Shown here in pieces: positions 9,179 through 18,385 of a stretch of 64,000 nt of DNA (position 1 is the stretch's first letter; every line of letters starts with the position of its first letter). This DNA comes from an uncultured Bacteroidales bacterium. GTDB taxonomy: Bacteria > Bacteroidota > Bacteroidia > Bacteroidales > UBA932. The DNA lies in assembly GCA_900316675.1 (NCBI GenBank), contig ONDR01000008.1, positions 1 through 64,000 of the forward strand. Reading direction: 5' to 3'. A program made the position numbers and the translations under genes. The notes below the pieces were generated by a model that worked only from the letters and a program-made list of their open reading frames with translations, searched no databases and was not told where the DNA came from.

Positions 9179-10382
9179 ACTTCCGCGCCGGAACAAGAGC
9201 AATGAAGTAACCGATCACCGCCACGCTAATGGCGGTGATTGTTATATCTGTCCACCTGATAATGACGGGATAGCTGCTCATAGAGAAGTCTCCGGGCATC
9301 TTTATGAAGCCGAACTGCTGCTGTGCCCATACCAGAAGCAGGCCCAGGACCAGTCCTGTTACCATGCCCAGAAGGCTAATCATCCAGCCTTCCAATACAA
9401 AGGTGCGGCGGATTACGGCGTCCCTTGCACCCAGGCTGCGGAGCGTCTGGATATCTTCCTGCTTTTCTATCATAAGCATGGTAAGACTGCCAAAGATGTT
9501 GAAGGCTATGATGATGACTACAAAGATGAGTATCAAGTAGATAGCGGCCTTCTCTGAGCGCATCATCTTGTACAGGGTCTCGTTCTGCTGGAAGCGGTCC
9601 TTAACTGTCAGCGGGCTTCCTTCAAAGCGATTCCGGATCTGTCCGATGATGGCGTTTTTCTGCTTTTCCGTAAGGCTTTGGTCCAGCCTGATTTCCAGCG
9701 CGGAAACTTCTCCGTCATTGTAGCCCAGCAGCTCTCTCATAGAGCTTAGCTGAAGCAGGATAAGGGAATTGTCGGTATCCGTTGTGATGCTGAAAAGACC
9801 TGCAGGCCAGACTTTTACGCTGCGGAGCGATGCTGCCGGGTTGCTTACCGATATGTTTTTGTCCTTGTCCGGGAAGAATAGGGTAGCGGCCTTCATGAAG
9901 CGGTGGTTGATGCCCATCCTGTAGGCAAAGCCTACTCCTACCACGGCTTGCGGTATGCTTCCCTTGCAAAGGGAAAACTCACCATCAACCATCTTTTCTC
10001 TTACCGTCGATGTTGCGGCGGCCAGGCTGTCAATGCCCTTTGCCGTAGCCACGCCGTTGTGGCCGTCGTAGTCGATGAATACGTTCTCTTGAAGCATGCC
10101 GCAGACGCTTTCAACTCCGTCAAGGCTGTTCAGCCACAGAGCATCATCGGCATTGGGAACAAAAACTTTTCCGGTTTTTGGGGAGATAAGAATATCGGCT
10201 TCAATGCTGCCGAGTGAATCGCTCACCAGGGCACTGAAGCCGTTATAAACGGATAATATTACTACAAGGGCTGCCGTTCCAATAGCCATCCCGGCGGCGC
10301 TGATCGCAGAAATAATGTTAATTACATTATGGGATTTCTTGGCGAACAGGTACCTGAGGGCTATTTTCAGTGGCAGGTTCAT
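9132..10382 (-). CDS. lolE: LolC/LolE-family ABC transporter permease
   Basis: A 416-residue FtsX-type permease with an N-terminal membrane segment (about 20-45), a large periplasmic domain (about 50-265) and three C-terminal segments. This is the MacB/LolCE topology. The motif NVINIISAISAAGMAIGTAALVVILS is typical of lipoprotein-releasing LolC/E subunits, which extract lipoproteins from the inner membrane with the LolD ATPase. No LolD is adjacent. It shares a 4-bp ATGA overlap with rbfA, indicating co-translation. The C-terminal tail overlaps the pepC end and looks longer than usual. LolC and LolE cannot be told apart here. Confidence 0.88.
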   Translation of the reverse strand: MNLPLKIALRYLFAKKSHNVINIISAISAAGMAIGTAALVVILSVYNGFSALVSDSLGSIEADILISPKTGKVFVPNADDALWLNSLDGVESVCGMLQENVFIDYDGHNGVATAKGIDSLAAATSTVREKMVDGEFSLCKGSIPQAVVGVGFAYRMGINHRFMKAATLFFPDKDKNISVSNPAASLRSVKVWPAGLFSITTDTDNSLILLQLSSMRELLGYNDGEVSALEIRLDQSLTEKQKNAIIGQIRNRFEGSPLTVKDRFQQNETLYKMMRSEKAAIYLILIFVVIIIAFNIFGSLTMLMIEKQEDIQTLRSLGARDAVIRRTFVLEGWMISLLGMVTGLVLGLLLVWAQQQFGFIKMPGDFSMSSYPVIIRWTDITITAISVAVIGYFIALVPARKSIPREGTSDPMREDV

Positions 10383-10726
10383 TTCTTTAGAAGCTCGTCT
10401 ATGTGCTCTGCATAGTCAAGCGAACTGTCCAGCATGAAGGCCAGCTCGGGAACTATCCTGAACTGTTTTGCCACAATGCGGCCAAGTTCTCCGCGGTAAA
10501 CCTTTACGTTGGATTCAAGTATCTTCATTACCTCTTCTGCCTTGGCAGAGGGGAAGATGCTTACAAAGACTTTAGCCAGGCTAAGGTCAGGGCTCACGCG
10601 AACCTCGCTGACGGTAACCATCGCGCCGGCGGTGTGGGCCATTCCCTTGCTGCGGATAATCTCTGCAAGGCTTTTCTGTATTTCCCGGGCTACTTTAAGC
10701 TGGCGGGTTGATGCAGGTGCTTCCAT
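10379..10726 (-). CDS. rbfA: Ribosome-binding factor A
   Basis: A single-KH-domain protein of 115 residues needed for late maturation of the 30S subunit and 16S rRNA 5' end. The sequence shows the family start (RQLKVAREIQKSLAEIIRSKG), the central VTVSEVRVSPDLSLAKVFVSIFP strand pair and the C-terminal PELAFMLDSSLDYAEHIDELL. Length is normal. It lies 1 bp after tyrS and overlaps lolE by 4 bp, so the three form one transcript. Confidence 0.95.
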   Translation of the reverse strand: MEAPASTRQLKVAREIQKSLAEIIRSKGMAHTAGAMVTVSEVRVSPDLSLAKVFVSIFPSAKAEEVMKILESNVKVYRGELGRIVAKQFRIVPELAFMLDSSLDYAEHIDELLKK

Positions 10727-10727
10727 A

Positions 10728-12023
10728 CTACGCCTCTATGTGAATGAGATAATAATTCTTCTTGCCTTTCTGTGCAAGTATGTATTTGCCGTCGATGATG
10801 TCCTTTTCTGTTACATCGTAGGCAATGTCGGTCACCTTGTCCTTGTTGATGCTTACTCCGCCGCCCTGAACCATCTTGCGGGCCTCGCCCTTTGAAGGGA
10901 AGAGGTCTGTCTTAACTGCAAGCAGGTCAAGAATGTTGCAGGGGAGTTCGCTCTTGCTGAGGCTGCCGCTGGGAACGCCGCTGAACACTGCCAGGAAAGT
11001 ACGCTCGTCAAGGCTCCTGAGGGCCTCAGAGGTAGAGTTTCCAAAGAGCATCTGTGATGCTGCAACGGCCTTGTCGTATTCTTCCTGTCCATGGCACATG
11101 ATGGTGATTTCGCGGGCCAGTACCTTCTGGAGCTCGCGTGCGCCGGGATTCTCGCGGTGGCGGGCGATAAGGTCTTCGATTGTCTGCCTGTCAAGCATGG
11201 TGAAGATCTTGATGTAGCTCTCTGCGTCCTCGTCGGCTACGTTAAGCCAGAACTGATAGAACTCGTAGGGGCTGGTCTTTTCTGCGTCAAGCCAGATGTT
11301 TCCTTTCTCTGTCTTGCCGAACTTGGTGCCGTCGGCCTTGCGGATAAGAGGGCAGGTGAGTGCGAAAGCCTCGCCGCCGTCCATGCGGCGGATAAGCTCG
11401 TTACCGGTGGTGATGTTGCCCCACTGGTCGCTGCCGCCGAACTGCAGGATGCAGCCCTTGTTCTTCCAGAGCCAGTAGAAATCGTAGCCCTGCATAAGCT
11501 GGTAGCTGAATTCGGTGAAGGACATACCCTCGCTTGAATCGCGTGAAAGGCGCTTCTTCACTGAATCCTTAGCCATCATATAGTTGACGGTGATGTGCTT
11601 TCCGATGTCGCGGATGAAGTTGATAAAGGTATAGTCCTTCATCCAATCGTAGTTGTTAACGAGCTCTGCCTTGTTGGGTGCGTCTGAATCGAAGTCCAGG
11701 AAGCGGCCAAGCTGTGCTTTCAGGCAAGCTACGTTGTGGTTGAGGGTGGCTTCGTCAAGAAGGTTGCGTTCTGCGCTCTTCATTGAAGGGTCGCCAATCA
11801 TTCCGGTTGCACCACCTACAAGAGCGTACGGCTTGTGGCCGCAGTTCTGGAAGTGCTTGAGTATCATAACGCTAACCAAGTGTCCGATGTGAAGGGAATC
11901 GGCAGTAGGGTCAATACCCACGTATGCGGCCTGGGGGCCTTCCATCAACTTTTCTTCTGTGCCGGGCATCATGTCCTGGATCATTCCTCTCCAACGGAGC
12001 TCCTCTACAAAATTCTTTACCAT
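10728..12023 (-). CDS. tyrS: Tyrosyl-tRNA synthetase
   Basis: Class I aminoacyl-tRNA synthetase of 431 residues charging tRNA-Tyr. The HIGH motif appears as LHIGHLVSV (about residues 41-49). The KMSKS loop is [11 protein letters not shown], the bacterial TyrS form. A C-terminal S4 RNA-binding domain (about 365-431, [19 protein letters not shown]) is present. It is the first gene of the tyrS-rbfA-lolE group. Confidence 0.97.
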   Translation of the reverse strand: MVKNFVEELRWRGMIQDMMPGTEEKLMEGPQAAYVGIDPTADSLHIGHLVSVMILKHFQNCGHKPYALVGGATGMIGDPSMKSAERNLLDEATLNHNVACLKAQLGRFLDFDSDAPNKAELVNNYDWMKDYTFINFIRDIGKHITVNYMMAKDSVKKRLSRDSSEGMSFTEFSYQLMQGYDFYWLWKNKGCILQFGGSDQWGNITTGNELIRRMDGGEAFALTCPLIRKADGTKFGKTEKGNIWLDAEKTSPYEFYQFWLNVADEDAESYIKIFTMLDRQTIEDLIARHRENPGARELQKVLAREITIMCHGQEEYDKAVAASQMLFGNSTSEALRSLDERTFLAVFSGVPSGSLSKSELPCNILDLLAVKTDLFPSKGEARKMVQGGGVSINKDKVTDIAYDVTEKDIIDGKYILAQKGKKNYYLIHIEA

Positions 12024-12075
12024 ATTGCGTTTTAATTATTCATCAAATATATTATCCTGCAAAGGTAGTAAATTA

Positions 12076-12903
12076 TTAGTAATTTACAGCATCGTCAAGC
12101 TTAAGGGCGGTGCGGATTGCTTTTACGCACAGGTTATTCAGCAGGAAGAACACCAGGAAGAAGGCAAAGGATATGACGGTTTGCCACATGGTGGGCAGGT
12201 ACTGCATGAAGGCGAAGAAGTCATACAGCCCATGGAACAGCACCGGAACGATGAAGGCCAGTGCCAGGTACATCGTCTTCCTGTATTTTGAGAACAGGTA
12301 GAAGGAGTAGAAGTAGCCCATTATTACGGCAAAGCCGAAGTGCCCGGGAACTGCTGTGAGTGCCCTTACTACGCCCGTTGCGTAAACATATTCTGTTGTG
12401 TACGTGGGAATTAAGTCCATGGCGGCAAGGACGTACCTGATGTTTTCAGCTGCGGCAAAGGCAAGGCCTATGCATACGGCGTAGACTATTCCGTCCATGA
12501 ATTCGTTTTGGCGTTTGCGCCATTTGAAGAAGGCCCAGAGGATTATTATTTTAACGAGTTCTTCCGGGATGGCCGCACCCACGAATGCCATGCCAAGGCA
12601 GTCTCTCCAGTTGTCAAGACTAGACGGAACAAGCCCCAGTTTTGCGGCTGAAGTTTCCAGAAATATGGCCATAGGCAGGGTCAGAAGGCCCATCAGGAAT
12701 GCCAGGATGAGTTCCTTTGCCGGCTCCGGACGCACTTTGTCCCTCCAAAGAATGAAGGCCATCAGTATGATTGCCGGAAGCAGTGCTAAAAGTATGTATA
12801 AAATGTAGCGGCCGGTACTGTAAACGATGGATTCGGATCCCAGCTCCGAATCGATGAGGTATTCTTCCATGGTTATTATGTGTTTAGAATGGTTTCTCGC
12901 CAT
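12076..12903 (-). CDS. PrsW-family intramembrane metalloprotease
   Basis: A polytopic membrane protein of 275 residues of the PrsW type, which in Bacillus cleaves an anti-sigma factor; the substrate here is unknown. The zinc-site motifs are visible: PEELVK (about 95-100), FAAAENIRY (about 130), VPGHFGFAV and LFHGLYDFF. An alternative start is the ATG at 12870 (MEEYLID), which would remove a short basic leader. It stands alone upstream of the tyrS group, divergent from the accessory genes to the right. Confidence 0.88.
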   Translation of the reverse strand: MARNHSKHIITMEEYLIDSELGSESIVYSTGRYILYILLALLPAIILMAFILWRDKVRPEPAKELILAFLMGLLTLPMAIFLETSAAKLGLVPSSLDNWRDCLGMAFVGAAIPEELVKIIILWAFFKWRKRQNEFMDGIVYAVCIGLAFAAAENIRYVLAAMDLIPTYTTEYVYATGVVRALTAVPGHFGFAVIMGYFYSFYLFSKYRKTMYLALAFIVPVLFHGLYDFFAFMQYLPTMWQTVISFAFFLVFFLLNNLCVKAIRTALKLDDAVNY

Positions 12904-13022
12904 TCCGGCTAATAGCTAAAATGGCTATAGTCTTAATTTTCATATATCTTAAACGTTTTTATGCAATTATATGCAAATATAAAAAATATTACTTAAATTA
13001 GCAGAAACTAATACTTAGTGAT

Positions 13023-14267
13023 ATGAGTGAAGAGAAGAAACCGCAGATTCCAGAGAAAGAGAATACTTTAAGGATTGAAGTATCTAAATACAGCTCTTTT
13101 TTAAATATACTTAGTGCTAAGTGGACACGTGTCATCTGGCTTACCTTTATTGCTTGGGTACTTCTGTTTGGCATTCTTGCATGCGTGGCAATAGTGATTA
13201 AACGTTTGTATCCGTACAGTGATATTACCACGAATGCAATGGGTGCTACTACTATTAAGAGTGAGAAAAACGAGGTTTCTTACTGGCTCTTGAATACAGC
13301 CTCATTCTGGTCATCTACTGGTATAACCGTAGAAAAGGGTGATGTGATTACTGTGCGCTCTTCCGGTAAATTCAATACCTCAATTCATCACACATACGAC
13401 TCGGCAAAAGAGAATAAAAGGCTTAAGGATAAATGGGTAGGAGCAGAAGGAGAACCGGACATAGAAGATGAAAACAGTAGTTCTTATCAGCGTAGGCTGT
13501 TCAGGATGTTCCCGTCACTGCCTACCGGGGCACTTGTAATGCAAGTTGCCGCAAATGAAAACGAGCTAGCTGATACCCCAAGTGATTCGTGCGCCAAGAA
13601 GGAAAATTTCTACTTCATCGGTGCTGAACGGCAGAATATTTACATCAATAATCCGGGTACACTATACTTTACCGTGAATGATATCGTCCTGAATTATAAG
13701 ACAATATTCGGAATGTTGAATAAGACAATAAAAGAGGATAAGAGTATTACTAATGTATTAAAGGAATCAATGGATAAAGAGCTCGGTTCTAAAAAGACTC
13801 TGAAAGATTCCATTGAGACGATGTGCAAGTACTATAAAAAGATATATAAGGGCGAAATTGATTATTTGAACGAAAGAAAGGAAAATAGTAAAATTCGGAG
13901 CATTATCAGTGATTTGAAAACTGCGAATAGGGAAGCATTTAGTTATGAAAACACCAAATCCTGGTTGTTGGTCTATGACAAATTCAATACTATTAAGTTT
14001 CCTCAGCGCATAATCAAGAAAGTAGATTTATTGCGGTTTTATATCGAAAAGAATGATAAGGAAGATGCGAGGAAGGTGACAGAAGAATTGATTAGTGAGA
14101 TGGAAACTGACAGGGTCGCCGGTGGCTTAAAGTTGGGGATAGCGAAGTATGGATTCGAGACTGTTAATGAACTGGAGTATTACTATCGTACTAATTACAA
14201 GGAGGCCTGGTATGATGACAATGTCGGTTCCTTCCTGGTTGTGGTTGAAAAGAATTCGAAGAAATAG
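13023..14267 (+). CDS. Membrane-anchored protein with a LecA/PA-IL-like domain and long insertion
   Basis: I know of no named family for the whole protein. A cytoplasmic N-terminus (1-37) and one membrane helix (about 38-62) precede an extracytoplasmic region. That region follows the strand pattern of the PA-IL (LecA) galactose lectin: SSTGITVEKGDVITVRSSG, KWVGAEGEPD, TGALVMQVA, GTLYFTVNDI (about 213-221) and finally YDDNVGSFLVVVEKN (about 397-411). In LecA the last two strands are joined by a short loop with the calcium- and sugar-binding residues. Here about 175 mostly helical, Lys/Glu-rich residues are inserted there. The next gene is a paralogue 6 bp downstream. The lectin-like fold is an inference from motif order. 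Confidence 0.6.
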   Translation: MSEEKKPQIPEKENTLRIEVSKYSSFLNILSAKWTRVIWLTFIAWVLLFGILACVAIVIKRLYPYSDITTNAMGATTIKSEKNEVSYWLLNTASFWSSTGITVEKGDVITVRSSGKFNTSIHHTYDSAKENKRLKDKWVGAEGEPDIEDENSSSYQRRLFRMFPSLPTGALVMQVAANENELADTPSDSCAKKENFYFIGAERQNIYINNPGTLYFTVNDIVLNYKTIFGMLNKTIKEDKSITNVLKESMDKELGSKKTLKDSIETMCKYYKKIYKGEIDYLNERKENSKIRSIISDLKTANREAFSYENTKSWLLVYDKFNTIKFPQRIIKKVDLLRFYIEKNDKEDARKVTEELISEMETDRVAGGLKLGIAKYGFETVNELEYYYRTNYKEAWYDDNVGSFLVVVEKNSKK

Positions 14268-14273
14268 TAAGGT

Positions 14274-15635
14274 ATGAAACGGGATAAAGATGATATAAAT
14301 AAACTTACGGATGGAATTATAGGCTGGTTCATCCGTGAGGGGCGTCCTGGTAAGATTACCTTGGATAGTGTCAGCGTGTCCGATTCACTGCTGACGGCGC
14401 CTGAGCATGAAGAAAAGGAAGGAAAGACAAGGTGGGAGAAGGTAAAGAACTTTTTTATGCTGGCGTCCTACAAGCACGTAAAACTAATCTTCTCTGTTTT
14501 GTCCGTTGCTCTTTTGGTTGGAGCTGTCCTATATTATACCTCCAAATTCTTTACGGACGTTGTTTTCCATGAGAACAAGTTCTATGCGAATGAACAGGGA
14601 ACGTTCATCTGTAAAAAATCTCTTGACCGAGAGTTCGCCTTTTTCGTGTTTAATACATCGGACGTATGGGCGAATCCAGGTATTCAGATTAACGAGGACG
14701 ATGATTTAAGGATAAACATATCCGGCGGGTTCAATTCGTCCATAATGTATATGCTGGATGCAGCAAAGGCTAACCAAAAGCCCAAGTATCTATGGGTGAC
14801 AAATGGGTTTAACAAAAAGTGGAATTATTTAAACTGGGCGCTGGAGTATTGCATATCAAGAGGAAGCGGTAGCGAAAATAATAAGTTTGATTTTGGAACC
14901 GTTATGTATACAATTCAGCCGGAAAGTTCTGATATCTCAAATCATCCATACCGCGTTCCGCCGGGGGATATTTTGGCTTGGTCTCCTGGAGACAGGAGGA
15001 GATGGTTCAGCGGATCCAGGGCATTTAATAAATTGAATGAAACCGGCTATCTGTACTTTACGGTAAATGACTTGGCTTTTGATGAAATCCATAACGGTCA
15101 GGATGTAGTTCCGCTTAAAGAGGTTATAAGCTCTTACTATGATAAGTATTCCTTAAACTTGATTGTTAGCATAAAGATTAAAGAATTATTGATTAAGACT
15201 AAAGAAATAATTATTAAGGATTCTTTGTCTTTAAAGAACTATATCGATAATGTTAATGAGGAATTCAGGCGTCTGAAGAAAGAACAAGGCTACGTCCAGA
15301 AGGACCCTTTTGCTTTGTACAAGGATAATCTTGGCCAGTTGATGGTATCAGTTGAGATTCAGCATAATTCTCCCAGATGGTTCTTCAAGCCGATGATGGC
15401 CTACCGCTGCTTTGAAAACAACCTGACGGAACTGTGGGATGACTCGGATATGGCCTGGGTCTTCAAGTTGTTTGTGACACTGTTCTATATAGTGCTGCTA
15501 ACCTTCCACGTAGCGTTTACGTTCGTGGTCAAAGTGCTGCAAATCTTTATTGCTGTATATCTGGTACTACTGGTTCTCAGCTTGTTCTATCGGCTATTTC
15601 GCCTCTGTCGGCCGATTCTCTCTACCACCGCATGA
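14274..15635 (+). CDS. Paralogous LecA-like membrane protein with C-terminal membrane helices
   Basis: A paralogue of the preceding gene (453 residues). The shared core is F-x-x-x-NTSDVWANPGIQINEDDDLRI, GGFNSSI…DAAKANQKPKYLWV, GYLYFTVNDL (about 259-267) and YKDNLGQLMVSVE (about 349-361). The helix-rich insertion between the last two strands is about 80 residues, half that of its partner. There is one membrane helix at about 66-92, and unlike its partner it has one or two more at the C-terminus (about 400-445). The two genes are co-directional with a 6-bp gap and probably form a complex. Function is unknown. Confidence 0.6.
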   Translation: MKRDKDDINKLTDGIIGWFIREGRPGKITLDSVSVSDSLLTAPEHEEKEGKTRWEKVKNFFMLASYKHVKLIFSVLSVALLVGAVLYYTSKFFTDVVFHENKFYANEQGTFICKKSLDREFAFFVFNTSDVWANPGIQINEDDDLRINISGGFNSSIMYMLDAAKANQKPKYLWVTNGFNKKWNYLNWALEYCISRGSGSENNKFDFGTVMYTIQPESSDISNHPYRVPPGDILAWSPGDRRRWFSGSRAFNKLNETGYLYFTVNDLAFDEIHNGQDVVPLKEVISSYYDKYSLNLIVSIKIKELLIKTKEIIIKDSLSLKNYIDNVNEEFRRLKKEQGYVQKDPFALYKDNLGQLMVSVEIQHNSPRWFFKPMMAYRCFENNLTELWDDSDMAWVFKLFVTLFYIVLLTFHVAFTFVVKVLQIFIAVYLVLLVLSLFYRLFRLCRPILSTTA

Positions 15636-15675
15636 CAACAGTGATACCACCGGCAATTTATCAAGATTAAAGATT

Positions 15676-16098
15676 ATGGAACCAAAAAAGAAACTTCATC
15701 CGCTGACTAGTATTTGTCTTATCCTGACGGTATTGTACTTTGTGGGACTGGGCGTTGTGAATGCCGTGCTCGCTTTTGATGCTCCCGCATTGCGGTTGCC
15801 CATGGCCTACAAATTCTTTACCTATCTTATTATCGCCGTTTATTTTTACAGTACTTCCGAGGCTGTAAAGTTCTTGATTGGCAAAGATACAGACTACCCG
15901 CTGTTCTTTCTGCTTCCGATCGGCGTGTTTATTCTTTTGACTGTATTCCAACTGATTAAGTTTGGAATGCCTCTGGACGACCTTTTCCGCGGCGCATCCC
16001 TTCATGTAGCCTTGCCGTTGGCATTATGGGGCCTGATCCACTGGTCTTTAAAGCTTAATGTCAATGACGGTAAACAGTCCGATCCTGAGGCGGATTAA
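15676..16098 (+). CDS. Small four-helix membrane protein
   Basis: A hypothetical inner-membrane protein of 140 residues with about four hydrophobic segments (LTSICLILTVLYFVGLGVV…, FFTYLIIAVYFY, PLFFLLPIGVFILLTVF, ALPLALWGLIHW) and an acidic tail. The ATG at 15676 gives a basic leader MEPKKKLHP; the longer frame overlaps the previous gene and is unlikely. It lies about 40 bp after the LecA-like pair and may belong to the same transcript. No family is recognised. Confidence 0.6.
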   Translation: MEPKKKLHPLTSICLILTVLYFVGLGVVNAVLAFDAPALRLPMAYKFFTYLIIAVYFYSTSEAVKFLIGKDTDYPLFFLLPIGVFILLTVFQLIKFGMPLDDLFRGASLHVALPLALWGLIHWSLKLNVNDGKQSDPEAD

Positions 16099-16115
16099 AA
16101 TGTAAACTGTAGATT

Positions 16116-16631
16116 ATGAATAAAAGTACCTTCCTTAAGTTGGCAGAGAGCAGGTTCTCTTGCCGCAAGTTTACATCGGCCGGCGTTGAGCAGGGCGACA
16201 TCGATCAGATTCTGCAGGCGGCTATTGCCGCTCCTACGGCTATGAATAAGCAGCCACTGCACGTGTGGGTGGTTAAGTCTCCGGAGGCCCTTCTGAAGTT
16301 GAAAGAGGCAACGCAGTACACTTACGACGCTCCGGTGGTGTTCATGGTTGGCTGCGATCCTTCCAAGGCCTGGGTGCGCAAATACGATGGAAAGAATGGG
16401 GCAGAGGTAGATGCCGCCATTGTTGGTACGCATATTATGATGGAGGCTGCAGATCTTGGGCTTGGCAGCGTATGGGTCGGCTCCTTCGATCCTGCAAAGA
16501 TCAAGACCCTGTTCCCGCAGACGGCCGGCTATGAAATGGTAGCTCTCTTCCCGGTAGGCCATCCGGCCGTAGAGACCTCGTCCTTGCATGCCGTCCGAAA
16601 GCCCAAAGAAGAATTCGTATCCGAGATTTAA
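16116..16631 (+). CDS. Nitroreductase-family flavoprotein
   Basis: An FMN-dependent NAD(P)H oxidoreductase of the nitroreductase fold, 171 residues, probably a cytoplasmic dimer. The FMN-binding start (ESRFSCRKFTSAGVEQGDIDQIL, then AAPTAMNKQPLHVWVV) and the late glycine-rich segment (AADLGLGSVWVGSF) are clear. The substrate cannot be predicted. It sits 17 bp after the small membrane protein and may be co-transcribed. Confidence 0.9.
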   Translation: MNKSTFLKLAESRFSCRKFTSAGVEQGDIDQILQAAIAAPTAMNKQPLHVWVVKSPEALLKLKEATQYTYDAPVVFMVGCDPSKAWVRKYDGKNGAEVDAAIVGTHIMMEAADLGLGSVWVGSFDPAKIKTLFPQTAGYEMVALFPVGHPAVETSSLHAVRKPKEEFVSEI

Positions 16632-16677
16632 ATTTTGTTGTCAAAATTTGATTTTGTTATCAAAATGCGTATCTTTG
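16632..16677 (+). promoter_or_regulatory. Promoter with twin palindromic operators of the toxin-antitoxin pair
   Basis: Two nearly identical 16-bp sites lie 19 bp apart: ATTTTGTTGTCAAAAT (16632-16647) and ATTTTGTTATCAAAAT (16651-16666). Each is an inverted repeat ATTTTG-N4-CAAAAT. They surround a promoter TTTG (16647-16650), 19 bp, TATCTTTG (16670-16677). This layout fits autorepression by the ribbon-helix-helix antitoxin encoded immediately downstream. Confidence 0.7.
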
Positions 16678-16683
16678 TAAAAA

Positions 16684-16962
16684 ATGATACGTATGGAAAC
16701 TGTTGCGAAAATACAGACAGGGCTTAGGCTTACTCCAATGCTTCTTACAAAACTTAAGAAGAACGCCAACAAGGAAGGTAAGACTTTCAATAGGTATGTA
16801 GAGGAGGTTCTGGAACGTTCGGTTATGTCAGATACGCCCAAGTTGAATCGGGAAGACTTTATTCCTGACGATGATTTACTTTCTCTTGGTAAAACAATTC
16901 CGGCTTTTACCCAGGAAGAGATTGATAGGGATCCAAGGTTGTCTTGCATTTTATCGGTATGA
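16684..16962 (+). CDS. Ribbon-helix-helix antitoxin
   Basis: A 92-residue protein with an Arc/CopG-like N-terminal half (KIQTGLRLTPMLLTKLKKNANKEGKTFNRYVEEVLERSV), the DNA-binding dimer fold of many antitoxins. An acidic C-terminal tail would wrap the toxin. The start may instead be the ATG at 16693 (METVAK). It overlaps the toxin start by 4 bp (ATGA). It probably represses the operon through the twin operators just upstream. Confidence 0.8.
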   Translation: MIRMETVAKIQTGLRLTPMLLTKLKKNANKEGKTFNRYVEEVLERSVMSDTPKLNREDFIPDDDLLSLGKTIPAFTQEEIDRDPRLSCILSV

Positions 16963-17381
16963 AAGTATTCTTGGACACTAATGTCTTATTAGACATACTG
17001 ATGGAATCCCGCCCTCGCCACTATGATTCCGTTACTATACTCAAAATGGCGGAAAAAGGCGCTATCGATGCATATATGTCGTCACAGTCTATTATAGATG
17101 CTTCTTACGTCTTTTCGCAGAACGGCAAAATGCCTGTATCTGTTTTTAAGAATGCTCTTCGCAGGATTTTAAGCATTGTAAGGATTGTACCTATAACGGG
17201 AGACAATATTAAAGCGGCTATTCATAGCCAGAATGAAGATTTTGAGGACGCTGCCCAGTTGGATTGTTCACTTGATATAGGAAGCGATGCTATTGTCTCC
17301 GCTGACAAAAAAATGGCGGAATTCAGTTTCCCGGTCTATCCTCCGACTGTTTTCTGTGACTTTATGTTTGACAGAGAATAA
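16959..17381 (+). CDS. PIN-domain toxin (VapC-like)
   Basis: A PIN-fold ribonuclease of 140 residues. The acidic active-site residues are visible: Asp in MKVFLDTNVLLD, Asp/Glu in NEDFEDAAQ, and Asp in GSDAIVSADKK. The ATG at 16959 overlaps the antitoxin stop, as is usual in vap-type pairs; the upstream in-frame extension is not needed. VapC toxins cut tRNA or rRNA; the target here is unknown. Confidence 0.88.
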   Translation: MKVFLDTNVLLDILMESRPRHYDSVTILKMAEKGAIDAYMSSQSIIDASYVFSQNGKMPVSVFKNALRRILSIVRIVPITGDNIKAAIHSQNEDFEDAAQLDCSLDIGSDAIVSADKKMAEFSFPVYPPTVFCDFMFDRE

Positions 17382-17465
17382 ATAATTTGAAAAATTTTTA
17401 AAATTTTTGCAACGTTTTAACAATAACCTGCATCTATGTAGTAGGTTTAGGTTTTAGTACACGTT

Positions 17466-17506
17466 AAATCGCCGGAGTTTTCAAGCAATTGAAACCCCGG
17501 CGATTT
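17466..17506. terminator. Bidirectional terminator between vapC-like gene and tpiA
   Basis: A long inverted repeat, AAATCGCCGG…TTTTCAA-gcaa-TTGAAA…CCGGCGATTT, lies between two convergent genes. A/T-rich ends on both sides make it usable from either strand. Confidence 0.8.
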
Positions 17507-17526
17507 GATGATTTATAAGCGTCTTC

Positions 17527-18282
17527 CTAGAAAGAAAGAGCGATTCCGATGAAGTCCTCTGCCTTAAGAGCAGCGCCACCGATGAGGCCGCCGTCAATGT
17601 CAGGCTGAGCGAAGAGCTCCTTAGCGTTTGAAGGCTTGCAGCTGCCACCGTAAAGGATGGTGGTGTCGTCAGCAACCTGTGCACCGAACTTGTCTGCGAG
17701 TACCTTGCGGATGCAAGCGTGAATCTCTTCTGCCTGCTCTGCAGTAGCGGTCTTGCCGGTACCGATGGCCCATACAGGCTCATAAGCTACGACGATGTTC
17801 TTCATATCTTCTGCGGTGAAGTTGTAAAGAACAGCCTTGGTCTGTGCGGAAACAACATCAAAATGCTTGTTAGCCTCACGCTCCTGGAGGTTCTCACCAA
17901 CGCAAAGGATAACCTTAAGACCTGCTGCAAGAGCAAGCTTTGTCTTCTCTACGAGTTTCTCGTCGGTCTCTCCGTAGTACTGGCGACGCTCTGAGTGACC
18001 AAGAATGGTGTACTGGCAACCAACGGAGGTAAGCATGCTTACGGAAACTTCTCCGGTGTAAGCGCCTTTCTCTTTGTCTGCGCAGTTCTGTGCGCTAAGT
18101 GCAACGCGGGTACCGTTAACAACGGCAGCAACGGGAGCAAGGTGAGTGAAAGGAGTGGCAACAATAAGACCAACCTCTGCAGGAACTTCAGCAGCTTTTG
18201 CTACAACAGCCTTTGCAAGCTCTACACCTTCCGGAACAGTGGTGTTCATCTTCCAGTTTCCGGCAACGATTTTCTTTCTCAT
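17527..18282 (-). CDS. tpiA: Triosephosphate isomerase
   Basis: A TIM-barrel enzyme of 251 residues interconverting dihydroxyacetone phosphate and glyceraldehyde 3-phosphate. It shows the N-terminal [12 protein letters not shown], the electrophilic His in [11 protein letters not shown], the catalytic Glu in [16 protein letters not shown] and the phosphate loop [10 protein letters not shown]. Length is normal for Bacteroidetes. It is a single gene with a terminator on its 3' side. Confidence 0.98.
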   Translation of the reverse strand: MRKKIVAGNWKMNTTVPEGVELAKAVVAKAAEVPAEVGLIVATPFTHLAPVAAVVNGTRVALSAQNCADKEKGAYTGEVSVSMLTSVGCQYTILGHSERRQYYGETDEKLVEKTKLALAAGLKVILCVGENLQEREANKHFDVVSAQTKAVLYNFTAEDMKNIVVAYEPVWAIGTGKTATAEQAEEIHACIRKVLADKFGAQVADDTTILYGGSCKPSNAKELFAQPDIDGGLIGGAALKAEDFIGIALSF

Positions 18283-18385
18283 AATGACTTTATGTATTAA
18301 TTATTTAACATCCTGTTTTAGAGCCCGCAAATTTAATCATAATTCCGAAAAATCCCGTATCTTTGAAAATCAAAAACGATTCAAC

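Noticed and set aside
18146..18385. Upstream extension of the epimerase-like gene
   Set aside because: Runs antisense through tpiA; the ATG at 18386 follows a promoter box and starts the domain.
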